From NCBI GenBank assembly GCA_038277395.1, contig CM076192.1, positions 47,557,356 through 47,621,355 of the forward strand: a DNA stretch of 64,000 nucleotides. The letters run 5' to 3'. The position numbers and the translations under genes are program-made. The stretch comes from Dryocosmus kuriphilus. Lineage: Eukaryota; Arthropoda; Insecta; Hymenoptera; Cynipidae. Under the pieces are notes generated by a model, which was not told the origin of the DNA, did not search any database, and was given only the letters and a program-made list of their open reading frames with translations. The stretch's first letter is position 1; each line of letters opens with the position of its first letter. Of the stretch, positions 11,723 through 22,718 are shown in pieces.

Positions 11723-11913
11723 AGGGTAGCAACTATTCGGATATGTTTCATCGATTACTGCTGTATTCAGATTCTCATTTATCCCTACTCAATCAATCAC
11801 AAGAAATGAAGCGTAGTGCACCTATCGATGAAATTAAAAAACTAATAATTATTGCAAATGATTTTTTGGAACGTAGTAGCTCGGAAGAAACTGATAATAA
11901 TGATGAAAGTTAG
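11723..11913 (+). CDS. Candidate terminal coding exon of an unidentified gene
   Basis: A pyrimidine-rich tract ending TTTGTTATTTAG (11722) precedes a 191-bp open stretch read as xAG then GGT AGC AAC, stopping at TAG 11911-11913. The peptide is low in the biases seen in spurious frames here: it has a hydrophobic/acidic pattern (SDMFHRLLLYSDSHLSLLN, then EIKKLIIIANDFLER) and an acidic tail. An AATAAA signal sits 14 bases after the stop. I do not recognise the protein. The upstream exons are not visible; the interval just upstream is filled by transposon sequence. Alternatives are a transposon gene end or chance. Confidence 0.45.
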
Positions 11914-11926
11914 AATCATGAAATCC

Positions 11927-11932
11927 AATAAA
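11927..11932 (+). promoter_or_regulatory. Poly(A) signal AATAAA
   Basis: A perfect AATAAA 14 bases beyond the TAG of the exon at 11723-11913. It supports reading that exon as the 3' end of a transcript. Confidence 0.4.
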
Positions 11933-12857
11933 TTTTCAAGATATGTTGCTGATGTATACATATTACGTGTACTATTACATTATTATTCCTTAAATTTGGG
12001 GTCGATCTGGGGGGTGAAAATAAGTCAAGGTTCATTCCAAATACTTTTTGAGTTAAATAAAAAATTATTTGTCAAAATATAACTACAACAACCCTATAAT
12101 CAAACAAGATCCATTTTTTTAAATTTTTAACCCTCAATACTGCCTCTCTCCCGTACCTCCAAAGTATGCAACACTTTTTATTTAAAAAAATTATAATTAT
12201 AAATTAACATCTTTTAATAATTATGTCAGTTTAATAATGGAATTCCAAAAACAAAAAATAACAATTTAATTTGTTATACTCTAGGGGATATGAGGGTAGG
12301 TTGACGCGGAGGCTACATTGGCGCACTCTTTTTTACAGTAAAAATGTAATAATTAGACTCACGAAAATAGTTCTATCGTCTGCGTCTTTGCATGACATGT
12401 AATTGATTACAAATACACAGTAAGCCGATTTTTTAAAAGATTTGTATCAAAAGTTTATTTCGAGTACTTTTCATCGTAATTTTTTATTAATTCCAGAGCA
12501 GCTGAATTCAATCGACACGTAAGTTCCATTTTATATTCAGATAACTAATTCAAAACTTTTATATTATTTTAAGCTCACAATCAGGGAAATAATTTTCTTT
12601 AAGTAAATAAGCCTTTTATATGAAAAATAGTGGTGCGTCAAATCAAACCGAAGTGGATTTCAACTTCACGCAGGTTCACTCCTTCTCAAAATACAATAAA
12701 TAATTAATATATTTATATTTTTTACGAAATACCTTTCTTTCGTTTAACATTGTCAATATATCAAGCTACCCGATTTATACTTTTTTTACAAAAATTTACT
12801 CTATGGTTGTCTTATCCCCCTTTCGTTCAGATGCGCCAACTTATCCTTCTCTCCCCT
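11933..12857. other. AT-rich intergenic sequence
   Basis: No gene found. The text contains long A/T runs and short GC patches (about 12270-12330) but no repeat or inverted structure I can pair. Confidence 0.45.
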
Positions 12858-13083
12858 ATACGGAGAAAAAAATCTGACAATTGCAGTAAGATGAGCTCTT
12901 CCTATTAAAGCAAGGAACTTCAAGGTGCGAAATCGATATGACATTCTACCAATATTGGCATCAACTCATGAATTTCTATTATGGAATGTCTTATACTATA
13001 AAAAAAAACAGCGCATGTCATTATTGCTAGAGTTGATCCATGCGTGAAAAGCACGACTAAATTCATCCTATCTCAGTAAGAGT

Positions 13084-13266
13084 TGTAACAGTGGCATACG
13101 CCCACGCCCTTAGATAAGATAAAAGGACTATATAATGTAGCGCTTTGGCCCAGCTCGTCAGTTCTAATCAATCTCAACTTCTGTAAAGAATAAAGAATAA
13201 TCGCTCTGACTACGTGTCAGCGCGATTCCTTTTTAAAAAGTGTAATTTTAAATTAGTCCCGTCACA
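13084..13266 (+). repeat. 5' LTR
   Basis: 183 bp, TGTAAC to GTCACA. A TATATAA box lies at 13129-13135 and an AATAAA signal at 13189-13194, so promoter and polyadenylation signals are both within the repeat as expected for an LTR. Confidence 0.88.
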
Positions 13267-14152
13267 TTTTTGGCGATCCTGCCAGGATAGCCTCAAACGA
13301 TCCAAGAGCAAGATCAAACTGGGCTATCCTGAGAGAACCTGTGATCTGCAAGGGACTACGGGATTCCACGGAATCCACTATTTAAGAACTCCGGGTTACT
13401 GCTACGGCATAACCCGTCAACCGCGAGTAAATAGAAAGAATATCCGTTAGAGGGTGAACTGAGTAGCCCCTATACGACGAAGGATTTTTTTTTTCGAAAA
13501 CTCCACCACTGGGGAAGGCAACATACTGTCATAGAACTTCGGGAACAAATCCTAGGAAGAGAAAACAAAGAAGACAACAGCAAACCGCCGATACGTCGTG
13601 CCGGTTCACCACGGTCCTACGAGGACCAAAGAAAGAGTTGCAGAAACAAGCGGTCGATAAGTCGTACAGCTACGCCTGGCTCATCGTCTCCACACACGAG
13701 GAAGCAACCACGCAGCTATCATCGAAAGAAAAAAAAAGTAAGCATAAGCATACACTTAGGCTAGTTAAAACAATATAAGTGTAAAGCCCCTTTACGGACT
13801 GAGTAAGGCAACGGAGATAGAATCAAAGGTAATTCCATCTCCGGTGGGGTCGAGTTTATTGGTTTACGTTGAGATAGTCCTAGCACTCCAGACATCTCAC
13901 CGTTAACAAAATATCTCTGTATTTTGGTATGGTTGACTAGTTTGTAGCAACTAGTCGGCGAATATCAAAGTATTAAAACACACTACAGAAACCGCGACAC
14001 AAAACACCCGTCACTAAAACAAAATAATAGCTAGGCAAAAAACACTGTCATTCCAAAAGGTACAGAGGTGTTTAAACGGGTAATAACTGTCACGTTAAAA
14101 ATAAATCAAATTAGCATTTCAAGAAAATAGAAACAGCGACAATAAAGAGTAC

Positions 14153-14741
14153 ATGGCACAGTCATTCATCACTCGAAATAAAGATAAAACAGGAAAGGCT
14201 TTCCAATCTTACAGGAAACATACATCTGTAGGCTCACAATCTAGCGACTCTGACTCGACGGACGTGATAGACAAAATTAACACGCCTTTTAGAACTGCGA
14301 CGATGACAACCCCCGTAGGCTCTCCCACGCCCCAAACAACAGAACAAATCCTACAATCCATCCTACTTAAAATGTCTCACCTCGAAATCAGTGTGAATAC
14401 CATGATAAGGGAAAACGAGAATAGGATAGAGGACATCGGAACCTTAGCTGGGCAAATCGGATTGACAGCCCAAGCACAAACAGATAGGGAGGATCCGGAA
14501 ATAACAGATGACGAAGAATCAAGAAATTCAGTAGCACATCGAGTTTATCCTAACAGAAACGGACCTATTTACCTGGGTGGTTCCATGCCCCCTTTAAACT
14601 CTGAAAATGAACGAAAAATTTCTGCCAGACATAATTCGTACAATTAAGCCACTTAATGGACAGGACGTCATAGGTACAGAAGATTTCATTAAAATGATAG
14701 ATAAGGCAAGAATACGATGAGAGTATATCATTAATCATATT
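14153..14741 (+). pseudogene. gag-like remnant of the LTR element
   Basis: The ATG at 14153 opens 164 codons rich in Ser, Thr, Glu and Asp, with a helical, coiled-coil-like stretch around residues 60-100 (EQILQSILLKMSHLEISVN). Near 14590 the frame changes; the neighbouring frame then reads FLPDIIRTIKPLNG and EDFIKMIDKAR, the kind of text found at the start of a gypsy-type capsid domain. It then hits a stop at about 14718. No zinc knuckle is present. The remainder of capsid and all of pol are missing. Confidence 0.6.
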
Positions 14742-15945
14742 ATACCTATCCCACAAAAAATAAAAAATACCCACCTTGCCCTCATCCCCGAACACGAGTT
14801 CATTTTCCAAACAGAAACTGGATACGTACCGACCGACAGAGATACTTTAGATAAATGCAGAGACTTAGGAGAGATAAAAGTTTGTCATCGAAACCAGCCA
14901 GATTATACACTAATAGACACAGACAATTGCGATGCTAGCATAATAAAAAGATCACAAGAACAAGCTAATTGTATCTCCTCGCCCTTTAAGTTGCATAGCG
15001 AAAGTTACATATTAACCAATAAAGGATACATAATACTTCCTATTAGAGGTGTGCAGTATATCGGATCGAATGTTTGAAGCCAATTCGCCTTGGACTGTTT
15101 CAGGGGAAATCGGTTTCGAATATTCGATCCGATCGAAATCGGTTTTCTAAATCCGAAAACCGATCTACATTATTTCAGACGTATTTTATTTAAAAACGAA
15201 CTAAAAATTTTCGATTTCATAAAATCCTACTTTTCAGGTGATTTAAGTCGGTTTTACGTTAAAAAAATTAAATTAAACTTCGAAAAATCCAACTTCTTAA
15301 GCGTGACCGAATGGATTCCAATTTGCATTGGCAACCCGATCAACTGAGTGCACACCTCTACTTCCTATACATAGGTTCAGCCTAGATCTCTCATGCGAAG
15401 ATTCACTAACTTCGGTAACGTTAACCGAAAATACTTTAGTCCAAGGACCAGGTTGTAAAATTCTAACAAATAACATACAATTATATTTAGATAAAAACTT
15501 AGAGTATAAGAAATCTTTTGTCAGCAACAAAACCTACAATATACCGTACGATAAAAATGCATTAGACATACTAAACGACCATTTAATCACGTTACCTAGG
15601 GAAATTAATGTTGATGTACTAAAACAAATGAGATTAAGTCTCGACGATACGGAAAACCTGTTAAATAAAATAGAAAGCCGTCACCGGTTTTTATCATGGA
15701 TAGAGAAAGCCTACGATTGGTTAAGATATTTAGGGTATGCTAGTTTAATATTTATCACGTTATTAACATCCTATAAATCCGGAATTTGGAATTTAATATC
15801 GAAATGTATACCTAAAAATATCTGTGTATTCTGCGTAAAAACGAACGTCAATAACGCTCCTTCACCAACTGTAATTTACTCTAATGCTCCACCGACAACA
15901 GAAACACCTTTGCGAATAAAAAATAAAAAAATTAGGTTTTCATGA
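14742..15945 (+). pseudogene. env-like remnant of the LTR element (interrupted)
   Basis: The frame from 14742 has HLALIPEHEFIF, CRDLGEIKVC and spaced Cys residues typical of the ectodomain of insect errantivirus-like envelope proteins. It breaks at 15043 where a hAT-type MITE is inserted and resumes after 15360. The tail has a hydrophobic segment of about 20 residues (around 15720-15790, WLRYLGYASLIFIT) fitting a membrane anchor, then a short basic tail and a TGA stop near 15943. It follows the gag remnant directly, so pol was deleted. It is a non-functional relic; the family assignment rests on motif memory. Confidence 0.6.
15044..15360. mobile_element. hAT-type MITE, 317 bp, with 8-bp target duplication
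   Basis: The ends are TAGAGGTGTGCA (15044) and its inverse TGCACACCTCTA (ending 15360). The flanks are the perfect 8-bp direct repeat CTTCCTAT (15036-15043 and 15361-15368). An 8-bp duplication and T/CA-GAGGTG ends are hallmarks of hAT transposons. The interior is non-coding, with repeated CGGTTTT and TCGGAT words. Confidence 0.92.
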
Positions 15946-15984
15946 AAATACGTTTAGAGACTAAACTGTATCTAACAACGGGGG

Positions 15985-16167
15985 TGTAACAGTGGCATAC
16001 GCCCACGCCTTTAGATAAGATAAAAGGGCTATATAATGTAGCGCTTTGGCCCAGCGCGTCAGTTCTAATCAATCTCAACTTCTGTAAAGAATAAAGAATA
16101 ATCGCTCTGACTACGTGTCAGCGCGATTCCTTTTTAAAAAGTCTAATTTTAAATTAGTCCCGTCACA
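15985..16167 (+). repeat. 3' LTR
   Basis: 183 bp, differing from the 5' LTR at about four sites (for example GGGCTATATA for GGACTATATA and CAGCGCGTC for CAGCTCGTC). Roughly 2% divergence suggests a moderately recent insertion. Confidence 0.88.
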
Positions 16168-16740
16168 GAGTAGTATTGCAACTGAGATGTTAAGCCTCGC
16201 CTACCGGCACTGAACGTGTGGATTGGTTACAAGAAAACTCTTGCTTAAATAGGATGAGTTTTCTTACAATCATAGCAACGCGAAGTTGGAGCTATTCTCG
16301 CAACGAATAACTGCTCTAAAATCATGAAACTTTCAACTTTTTTAGTATAAACGGATCCCTGCTTAAAAAGTATGAATTTGGCGTCAGGATAACAAGAATG
16401 AAACCTGCTGCAAAAGCATGACAAATGTTCTTGTTATTACAGTCAGATTTTTTTCTCCGTGTACGCTATAAATTAATAAATTTTGTTACAATTAAAATAC
16501 CATTTTCTCCAATTTTGTTTCCCTAAAAGCAATTGAATTAATTTTTTTCAATCATAGATATGCAAGAAAAGTATTTAAAAAATTAACTTTGTTTTCAATT
16601 GGAGAAAATCCCATTCCGCTCGAGTTTGAAACAATATACTAAATTTAATTTTCTTTTTTTTCATACCATAAGAAAGCTGGCAGTAATCATGCGACGTTGC
16701 CAGTTTTAATCTGTTATTTAAGAACATTCTAATCTCTTAC

Positions 16741-16871
16741 CTCAAAGCAGATGCTTTTCCGTCTTTTCGAATTACACTGCATTGGTACAGCAAATTCAAA
16801 TCCTTCCCATCAACTTTCTGCACATCACCGCTTGCCACATTTTCAACATAAACCACACAATTGTCATCCAT
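16741..16871 (-). CDS. Candidate first coding exon of an unidentified gene
   Basis: On the minus strand an ATG at 16871 opens 43 codons and two bases, ending at a consensus donor (TTTGAG/GTAAGAGA, boundary at 16741). The peptide begins MDDNCVVYVENVASGDVQK and continues as soluble, charged text without low-complexity bias. I do not recognise it. No following exon is visible below 16741, where an LTR element has inserted. It may be the head of a host gene whose rest lies elsewhere, or of a decayed mobile gene. Confidence 0.4.
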
Positions 16872-18122
16872 GATAAAAAGTTTTCAAAGTACATGTAATT
16901 GACACCTAGTATGAACGAACGATTCACAACGTTATGCTACTAACTGCTGCAAAGGACTAAAAGCAAGGCTGAGAGTCGCCGCAAATAATCCAAAATGCAC
17001 TATTCGTCCTGAGTTTCAGGTAATAAATAATATAGTCAAGACTGACGCAAAAGAGTTTTTAAACAAAAGACAATGACATGAAGTTGCCCTGAAAATTGAG
17101 AGAATTGAAAAACATAAGACGTAGCGACAGTACGTTTAGCTTTTCACTGTGTAGGCAATGGCTTTTGAAATTTTAATATATTATCAGACAAAAATTATTA
17201 AATTAAAAATAATGTCAGTAAATTGTTGATAAAGTTGAACAAATTTGGGAAAAAAGAGAAACTTCGAAATATTTTCGAATACAGCTTCGAGATTTTTCAC
17301 CTGACACTTTTCGATTTCTTAAAATTCGTTCGACTCCCAAAGCGTTTAAAAATTTTTATCCATAATTTTTGCAATTCCTTCGATAAAAATTAACATCTAT
17401 TTTGTTAATAACAATAGTCAACTTTTTCTTTCCTTGGAGTTCTCAGGACACATTACCTTATGCCTTCTATAAATTTTATCAAAAAATATTAAAAATTGAC
17501 TTATTAAGAGCGAGTTGAAGTGAAAAAACTATTGAAATTTTTAATTCTGAAAAAATCAGTTTTTTGTAAATATTTCGAAAACCGTAAGAGATACAAGTAT
17601 TTTTTTAAAAGAAAAATATGCGCAATCAAATTATCTACAAGTATCAGTCATTAAAATTCAAATATGAGTTATGTCCAAAACCAGCACTGCGGACAATACT
17701 TTTTCTCGAGTTCGAGCGTCGGACGAGTTATTGCATCGAGACTCTCAATTGTAATTTTTCTCAAAACAATAAAATTTTCTAAAATTTGGTAACGCAAATG
17801 TATTTAACTTCTAGATTGACACATTAAATTTTGTTAACGAATTTTAGAAAATTTTATTGTTTTGAGAAAATTACAATTATAGTCAACTTTATTCATATTT
17901 CAGTGAAAATCTCGAAATTAACGCAAGATGAAGAAAAATATCAACATACTTTTTTTTAACTTTTCGAGAGGAACATTTTTCTCTCCTGACTTTTTTTGTA
18001 TCTCGCCTCGACTTTGTATAAAATGCAAATGTTCATTTGGCATGTTTTCGAATTTTTTTACAAAAACTAAAAAGCTAGAAGCGTAGATTCACTGCTTGTT
18101 AATAAGTGCAGAATCAAAGTCG
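16872..18122. other. AT-rich intergenic sequence with one hairpin
   Basis: I see no gene here. The only structure I can support is the inverted repeat at 17748-17879. Confidence 0.5.
17748..17879. repeat. Inverted repeat with ~40-bp arms
   Basis: AATTGTAATTTTTCTCAAAA onward (17748-17790) is matched inverted by TTTTGAGAAAATTACAATT (ending about 17879). The arms are nearly perfect over about 40 bp with a loop of about 48 bp. It could be a small foldback element or a chance AT-rich palindrome. Confidence 0.6.
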
Positions 18123-18124
18123 TA

Positions 18125-19452
18125 CGAGGCACGTCCAGAAAGTAAGTGTACTCAATTTATGTAGGCTTCAAAAAAAATTTATTAAAACAAAAACATAGTT
18201 GGTTACACTTGGACATATGTAAGTTATTTTTCGACATAGTCACCATCCCTCTCGATGCAAGTGGTGAGCCGCGGGATCAATTTTTTGATTCCTGCCTCGA
18301 AGAAGTCTCCCGCCAGCTCTTTCGCCCACTTCTCCACTTCCCCCTTCACCACCACGTCCGTTGGAAACTTGTTTCCACGCATGTGCACCTTCAGGGAAGT
18401 GAAGAGATGGATATGTGAAGGGGCCAGGTCAGGAGAATATGGGGGATGGTTCAAAACGTCCCATCCAAAAGAGTCCAGGAGTTGCTTCGTGGCATTGGCC
18501 GTGTGAGATTTGGCATTGTCATGCAGCAGGCAGACTCCCTTCGTCAGCATGCCCCTCCTTTTATTCTGAATCGCCCTTTTTAATTTTTTCAGCGTCTCAC
18601 AGTATCTTGCCGCGTTGATGGTCTCCCCGTGAGGCAGATATTCAATCAAAATTATGCCTTTATGGTCCCAAAACACGGATGCCGTGATTTTTTTGGCTGA
18701 ATTGTGGTTTTGAATTCCTTGGCGGAGGGTGACAAGGTGTGGCGGCATTGTTGAGACTGCCTCTTAGTTTCAGGCGTGTAGTGGGCAAACCAAGTTTCGT
18801 CTCCAGTAACAATAGAGTAGAGAAAATCATCGCCTTTGCGTTCGTAGCGCTCCAAAAACTCTTTGGAGCTCTGCACTCGAGTCAACTTGTGCTGTTCTGT
18901 CAGCTGTTTTGGGACCCACCTCGCAGACAATTTCCGATATCCGAGAGTTTCTGTGATTGTTTCGTGTAACAGGGATCTGGAGATTTGTGGAAACATCGCA
19001 GAAAGATCATCTAACGTCAATCTGCGATCGTCACGGGCTGCAATCTCGATTTTGTCCACAAGTTCGTCAGTCACAATTGAAGGTCTTCCGCTCCTCTGAT
19101 CGTCATGCACGGATATACGGCCATTTTTAAATTCGCGACACCACTTGTACATACTCGTACGATTCATAGCTCCATTACCGTAAACAGTTTTCACCTCATT
19201 ATAAATCTCATCTGGAGCTTTTCCCTTCACAACGAGGTAGCGAATGACGGCGCGAATTTCGCACTTGGCGGGAGATACGATCGACATTTTTCGCGAGAGA
19301 TGCTACTGCGTCAAGAGTTTTCAGCATACTAACCTCGGATTGGTCTCGTTTTGAAGGGGAGGGGTCAGGCTACGCGGCAGTGTTGCCAACATGTCGAAAA
19401 AGTATTCCCTACAGCTGCGAGAGTACCAGTACACTTACTTTCTGGACGTGCC
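18125..19452 (-). mobile_element. mariner element, copy 1
   Basis: Near-complete copy of about 1.33 kb. The left end CGAGGCACGTCCAGAAAGTA follows TA (18123-18124). The right end is its inverse, TACTTTCTGGACGTGCCTTG, ending 19452. The right flank reads CATA, so the expected TA next to the end has mutated or is offset. The transposase is on the minus strand and carries a frameshift and a catalytic change, so the copy is inactive. A second, truncated copy lies at 61590-62824. Confidence 0.9.
18224..19287 (-). pseudogene. mariner transposase (DD34D type), inactivated
   Basis: The ATG at 19287 starts MSIVSPAKCEIRAVIRYLVV, the paired-type helix-turn-helix head. Residues about 75-150 carry the linker and WVPKQLTEQHK. 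The first catalytic Asp lies in VTGDETW, the second in LLHDNAKSHTA. The third site reads YSPDLAPSHIHLF: the conserved Asp of the PSD motif is His, encoded at 18413-18415. A frameshift near 18715-18745 moves the reading frame between the first and second Asp. The protein should end VEK at 18224. Total length is close to the usual 345 residues. Confidence 0.88.
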
Positions 19453-19940
19453 TTGCATACTCACCTGGTATAGTTTATCAAAAGATTTCTTTAGAATTGA
19501 GTACAAATGAATAGTAATGGTACTAATTACTAAGCCCATAGGTATAGCCGCTCGAGGTGAGATTTACAAGGAGATTTATGAGTCTCAGCTGGTCTCAGGC
19601 AGCCGCATGGCTAGCAGCAAGTGTGCGGACCTGTATTCGGTGTAGTAGTGGGGGTAGGCTGTAAAAGGGGCTGTGGGCGAAGTGTCCATCGCCCCAATTT
19701 TTTTCTCATTGCAGAAACCCCAAAATGTTGTCATATATTTACGAAATTTTTCAACGGAAATTCACGTTGTAACTTAAAATGCCTACCGTTTTGAAAAAAA
19801 TCAATATTTTTATTATTCCGAACATACTTTTGTAGGAATTTTTATGTATAATAACTAGACATTTTTTGTTTTGTTGTAGATGAAAAATCGCGGATAATAA
19901 TTCATTCATGGCCACATGATCAACAAAATATATATATATA
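19453..19940. other. Intergenic sequence
   Basis: A slightly GC-richer patch (19540-19690) followed by AT-rich sequence. No gene, RNA gene or paired repeat was found. Confidence 0.4.
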
Positions 19941-20385
19941 CCCAGACAGCACAAGAAGTTCCGTGAAGCTTTCCCGAAACTTCCAATGCGAGGCTCGGAA
20001 TATTGCATTGAGAGGTTAGGGCAAGATTCGTGCAACGAAGATAATGCGTCCGCTTGTCTGGGAATATTGCCGATGAATGTTGAGCAATATTCAGGAAATA
20101 TTCCAGAAAGGTACTTGGGAAATGTTATTATTTTTAATTTTTTGAACAATTTTGAAAAACTAACAGTTTTCGACATATATGTTGTTCGAAGGTATTATGG
20201 GACTGTACGGGAGATCGAAAAATCTACTGCGGAGCCGTAGGTGCCATAGAATACTACTGGGCATAGAATTAAATGGAATTAAGTTATAGAATAATTCCAA
20301 ACTTCCCTGAGCCTCGCAGTGCAATATTCCCAGAAAAGCGGACATTATCTTCGAAAGCTTCACGGAACTTCTTGTGCTGTATGGG
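19941..20385. mobile_element. MITE-like element with ~30-bp inverted ends
   Basis: CCCAGACAGCACAAGAAGTT (19941) is matched inverted by AACTTCTTGTGCTGTATGGG (ending 20385). The arms continue through CCGTGAAGCTT. Inside, a second inverted pair links CTCGGAATATTGCA (about 19994) with TGCAATATTCC (about 20320). Both ends abut TA runs, suggesting insertion into a TA microsatellite. Confidence 0.75.
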
Positions 20386-20398
20386 TATATATATATAT

Positions 20399-20448
<50 letters not shown>
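20386..20448. repeat. (TA)n microsatellite
   Basis: Almost pure TA dinucleotides with one interruption (CAATA near 20400). It borders the MITE at 19941-20385. Confidence 0.95.
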
Positions 20449-20451
<3 letters not shown>

Positions 20452-20579
20452 TGAATAAAAAAAAAGAGACTCCGTTGAAAAGAAATGGACGCAAATCGCT
20501 AGCGCCACGTAAAGTTTGATTCGCTATTATACTTGAAGTGAGCAGAATTTTTGCAATTCTTTTGGGAGCCGTTAAAATG

Positions 20580-22520
20580 CTAATAATTAATATAAGTAAA
20601 TAAATGTAGATTGCGTTCACCTTATGAGGTTGCAAAGTTACTAATTCGCTGAGACCGATATTCTCGTTATATGCAAATACGATAAAAAACTTTTGTTATT
20701 ATTATTTCGATACTTTTGTGTGTTGAAAATGGCAGAGTCAACGCAAAAAGTTAAATATAATAATGATGCGTCTACCTGAAATGGTTGCAAATGTACGTGA
20801 ATTTATTAAACTATTTCTCCGTTCATTATTCCAATTTGCAGAACTTTTGTAACTTTTATAAACTAAATAAAATGAAAAACTTTTTAAAATTATTAAAAAA
20901 CTAAGTTCCGTAACTTTAACATGGTTGCAAATTTATTGCAAGTTGTAAAACATTAACACTAGAGGTATTCCCAGTTTTCAGAATTTTTGTATTTTTTTTT
21001 AAACAAATTACAATGGAAAACTTTAACAAATAATAAAAAATCACAGTTCTTTTACTTTAATATGGTTGCAAACTTTTTATAGGTAATAAAACATTATTAC
21101 TAGCGGTATTCTCATTTTGCGGAATTTTTGCAATTTTTTTTAAACAAATTACAATGGAAAACTGTAACATATAATAAAAAAACTAAATTCCGTTACTTTA
21201 TCATGGTTGCAAAATTATTGCAGGTTATAAAACATGATTCCTAGCGGTATTCCTAGTTTGCAGAACTTTTGTAATTTTTTAAAACAAATTACAATGAAAA
21301 ACTATAACAAGTGATAAAAAAAAAACTATGTTCCGTAACTTTAACATGGTTGCAAACTTATTGCAGGTTACAAAACATTATTAGTAGCGGTATTCCCAGT
21401 TTGCAGAACTTTTGCGATTTTCTGGTAATTGCAAAAAATCTAATAATAAATAGAAGTGAATAAATGTAGGTTGCGTTTATCGCATGAGGTTGCAAATTTA
21501 CAAATCCACTGAGACCAATATTCTCTTCATTTGCAACCACGTTAAAAAACTTTTGTTATTATTTCGATGCTTTCGTGTAATCAAAATTGCTGCGGCAACG
21601 AAAAAAGTTTAATATAATAATGATGCGTTTGCCTTGAATGGTTGCAAATGTACATGAATATGATAAACTGTTTTTCCGTATATTATTCTAATTTTCAGAA
21701 CTTTTGTAATTTTTTTAAACAAATTACAATGGAAAACTGTAGCATATAATAAAAAACTAAGTTCCGTTACTTTATCATGGTTGCAAACTTATTGCAGGTT
21801 ATCAAACATGATTACTAGCGGTATTCCTAGTTTGCAGAACTTTTGTAATTTTTTAAAACAAATTACAATGAAAAACTTTAACAAGTGTTCAAAAAACTAT
21901 GTTCCGTTACTTTAAAATGGTTGCAAACTTATTGCAGGTTAAAAAACATTATTAGTAGCGGTATTCCTAGTTTGCAGAACTTTTGCGATTTTCTGGCAAC
22001 TGCAAAAAATCTAATAATAAATAGAAGTGAATAAATGTAGGTTGCGTTTATCGTATGAGTTTGCAAATTTACAAATCCACTGAGACCGATATCCTCTTCA
22101 TTTGCAACCACGTTAAAAAACTTTTATTATTTCGATGCTTTTGTGTAATCAAAATAGCTGCGGCAACGAAAAAAGTTTAATATAATAATGATGCGTTTGC
22201 CCTAAATGGTTGCAAATGTGCATGAATATGTTAAACTGTTTTTTCGTATATTATTCTAATTTGCAGAACTTTTGTAATTTTTTTAAACAATGGAAAGCTT
22301 TAACAAGTGATAAAAAAACGATGTTCCGTAACTGTAACATGGTTGCAAACTTATTGCAGATTGTAAAACATTATTACTAGCGCTATTTCTAGTTTGCATG
22401 CAGAACTTTTGCAATTTTTTGTGCAAAAGTAGAGCATTAAAACTTTTTTTCAATTTAAACAATGTTCCGTTCATCACAGATGTCAAAAAAATTTTATAGT
22501 TTGTTTTCATTCATTTACTA
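20580..22520 (+). repeat. Satellite-like array, ~141-bp monomers in a ~571-bp higher-order repeat
   Basis: The word ATGGTTGCAAA starts monomers at 20921, 21062, 21203, 21346, 21777, 21917 and 22339, giving steps of 141, 141 and 143, then 140 inside the second block. A longer unit repeats at about 571 bp (21346 to 21917; 21203 to 21777). It is marked by a section with ATAAATAGAAGTGAATAAATG and CCACTGAGACC (about 21445 and 22015, decayed at about 20590). Each monomer also has TTTGCAGAACTTTTG. It has no coding capacity. Confidence 0.85.
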
Positions 22521-22718
22521 GCACAGCATTGAAGTTTGAAAACTTTTGGAATTATTGTGAATTGATTGTCTCCGCCGACTGGTCTAATAAGCCGCAATGC
22601 TTTAGTAGGCCTCAATGGGTGTTGCGTGATTTTGCGCCTTCAGTCGGATTAGTTCATGGTGGGGTACTTACCAGCCCTCTGCATCGGGAAGCGTGTATGT
22701 GTATGAAATGTAGAGAAC

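Larger units (their letters stand above)
13084..16167 (+). mobile_element. Compact Ty3/gypsy-like LTR element lacking pol
   Basis: The element is 3,084 bp, bounded by 183-bp LTRs that start TGTAAC and end GTCACA, and flanked by the 4-bp duplication GAGT (13080-13083 and 16168-16171). The two LTRs differ at about four positions. A TGGCGATCCTGCC sequence four bases after the 5' LTR is the likely primer-binding site, and ACAACGGGGG just before the 3' LTR the polypurine tract. Inside there is a gag-like frame, then env-like sequence, with no protease, reverse transcriptase, RNase H or integrase between them. It could move only with help in trans. It is further disrupted by a 317-bp MITE. Confidence 0.85.
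12858..16464. mobile_element. Older inverted-repeat element split by an LTR element
   Basis: ACGGAGAAAAAAATCTGAC near 12859 is matched exactly, inverted, by GTCAGATTTTTTTCTCCGT near 16444-16462. Removing the LTR element (13084-16167) and one GAGT would leave an element of about 520 bp, a normal MITE size. I could not define a target duplication. This means the LTR element jumped into a pre-existing short element. Confidence 0.6.

Noticed and set aside
22660..22700. U1 snRNA-like 5' end (TACTTACC)
   Set aside because: Only eight bases match; no following stem-loops or Sm site of U1 are present.
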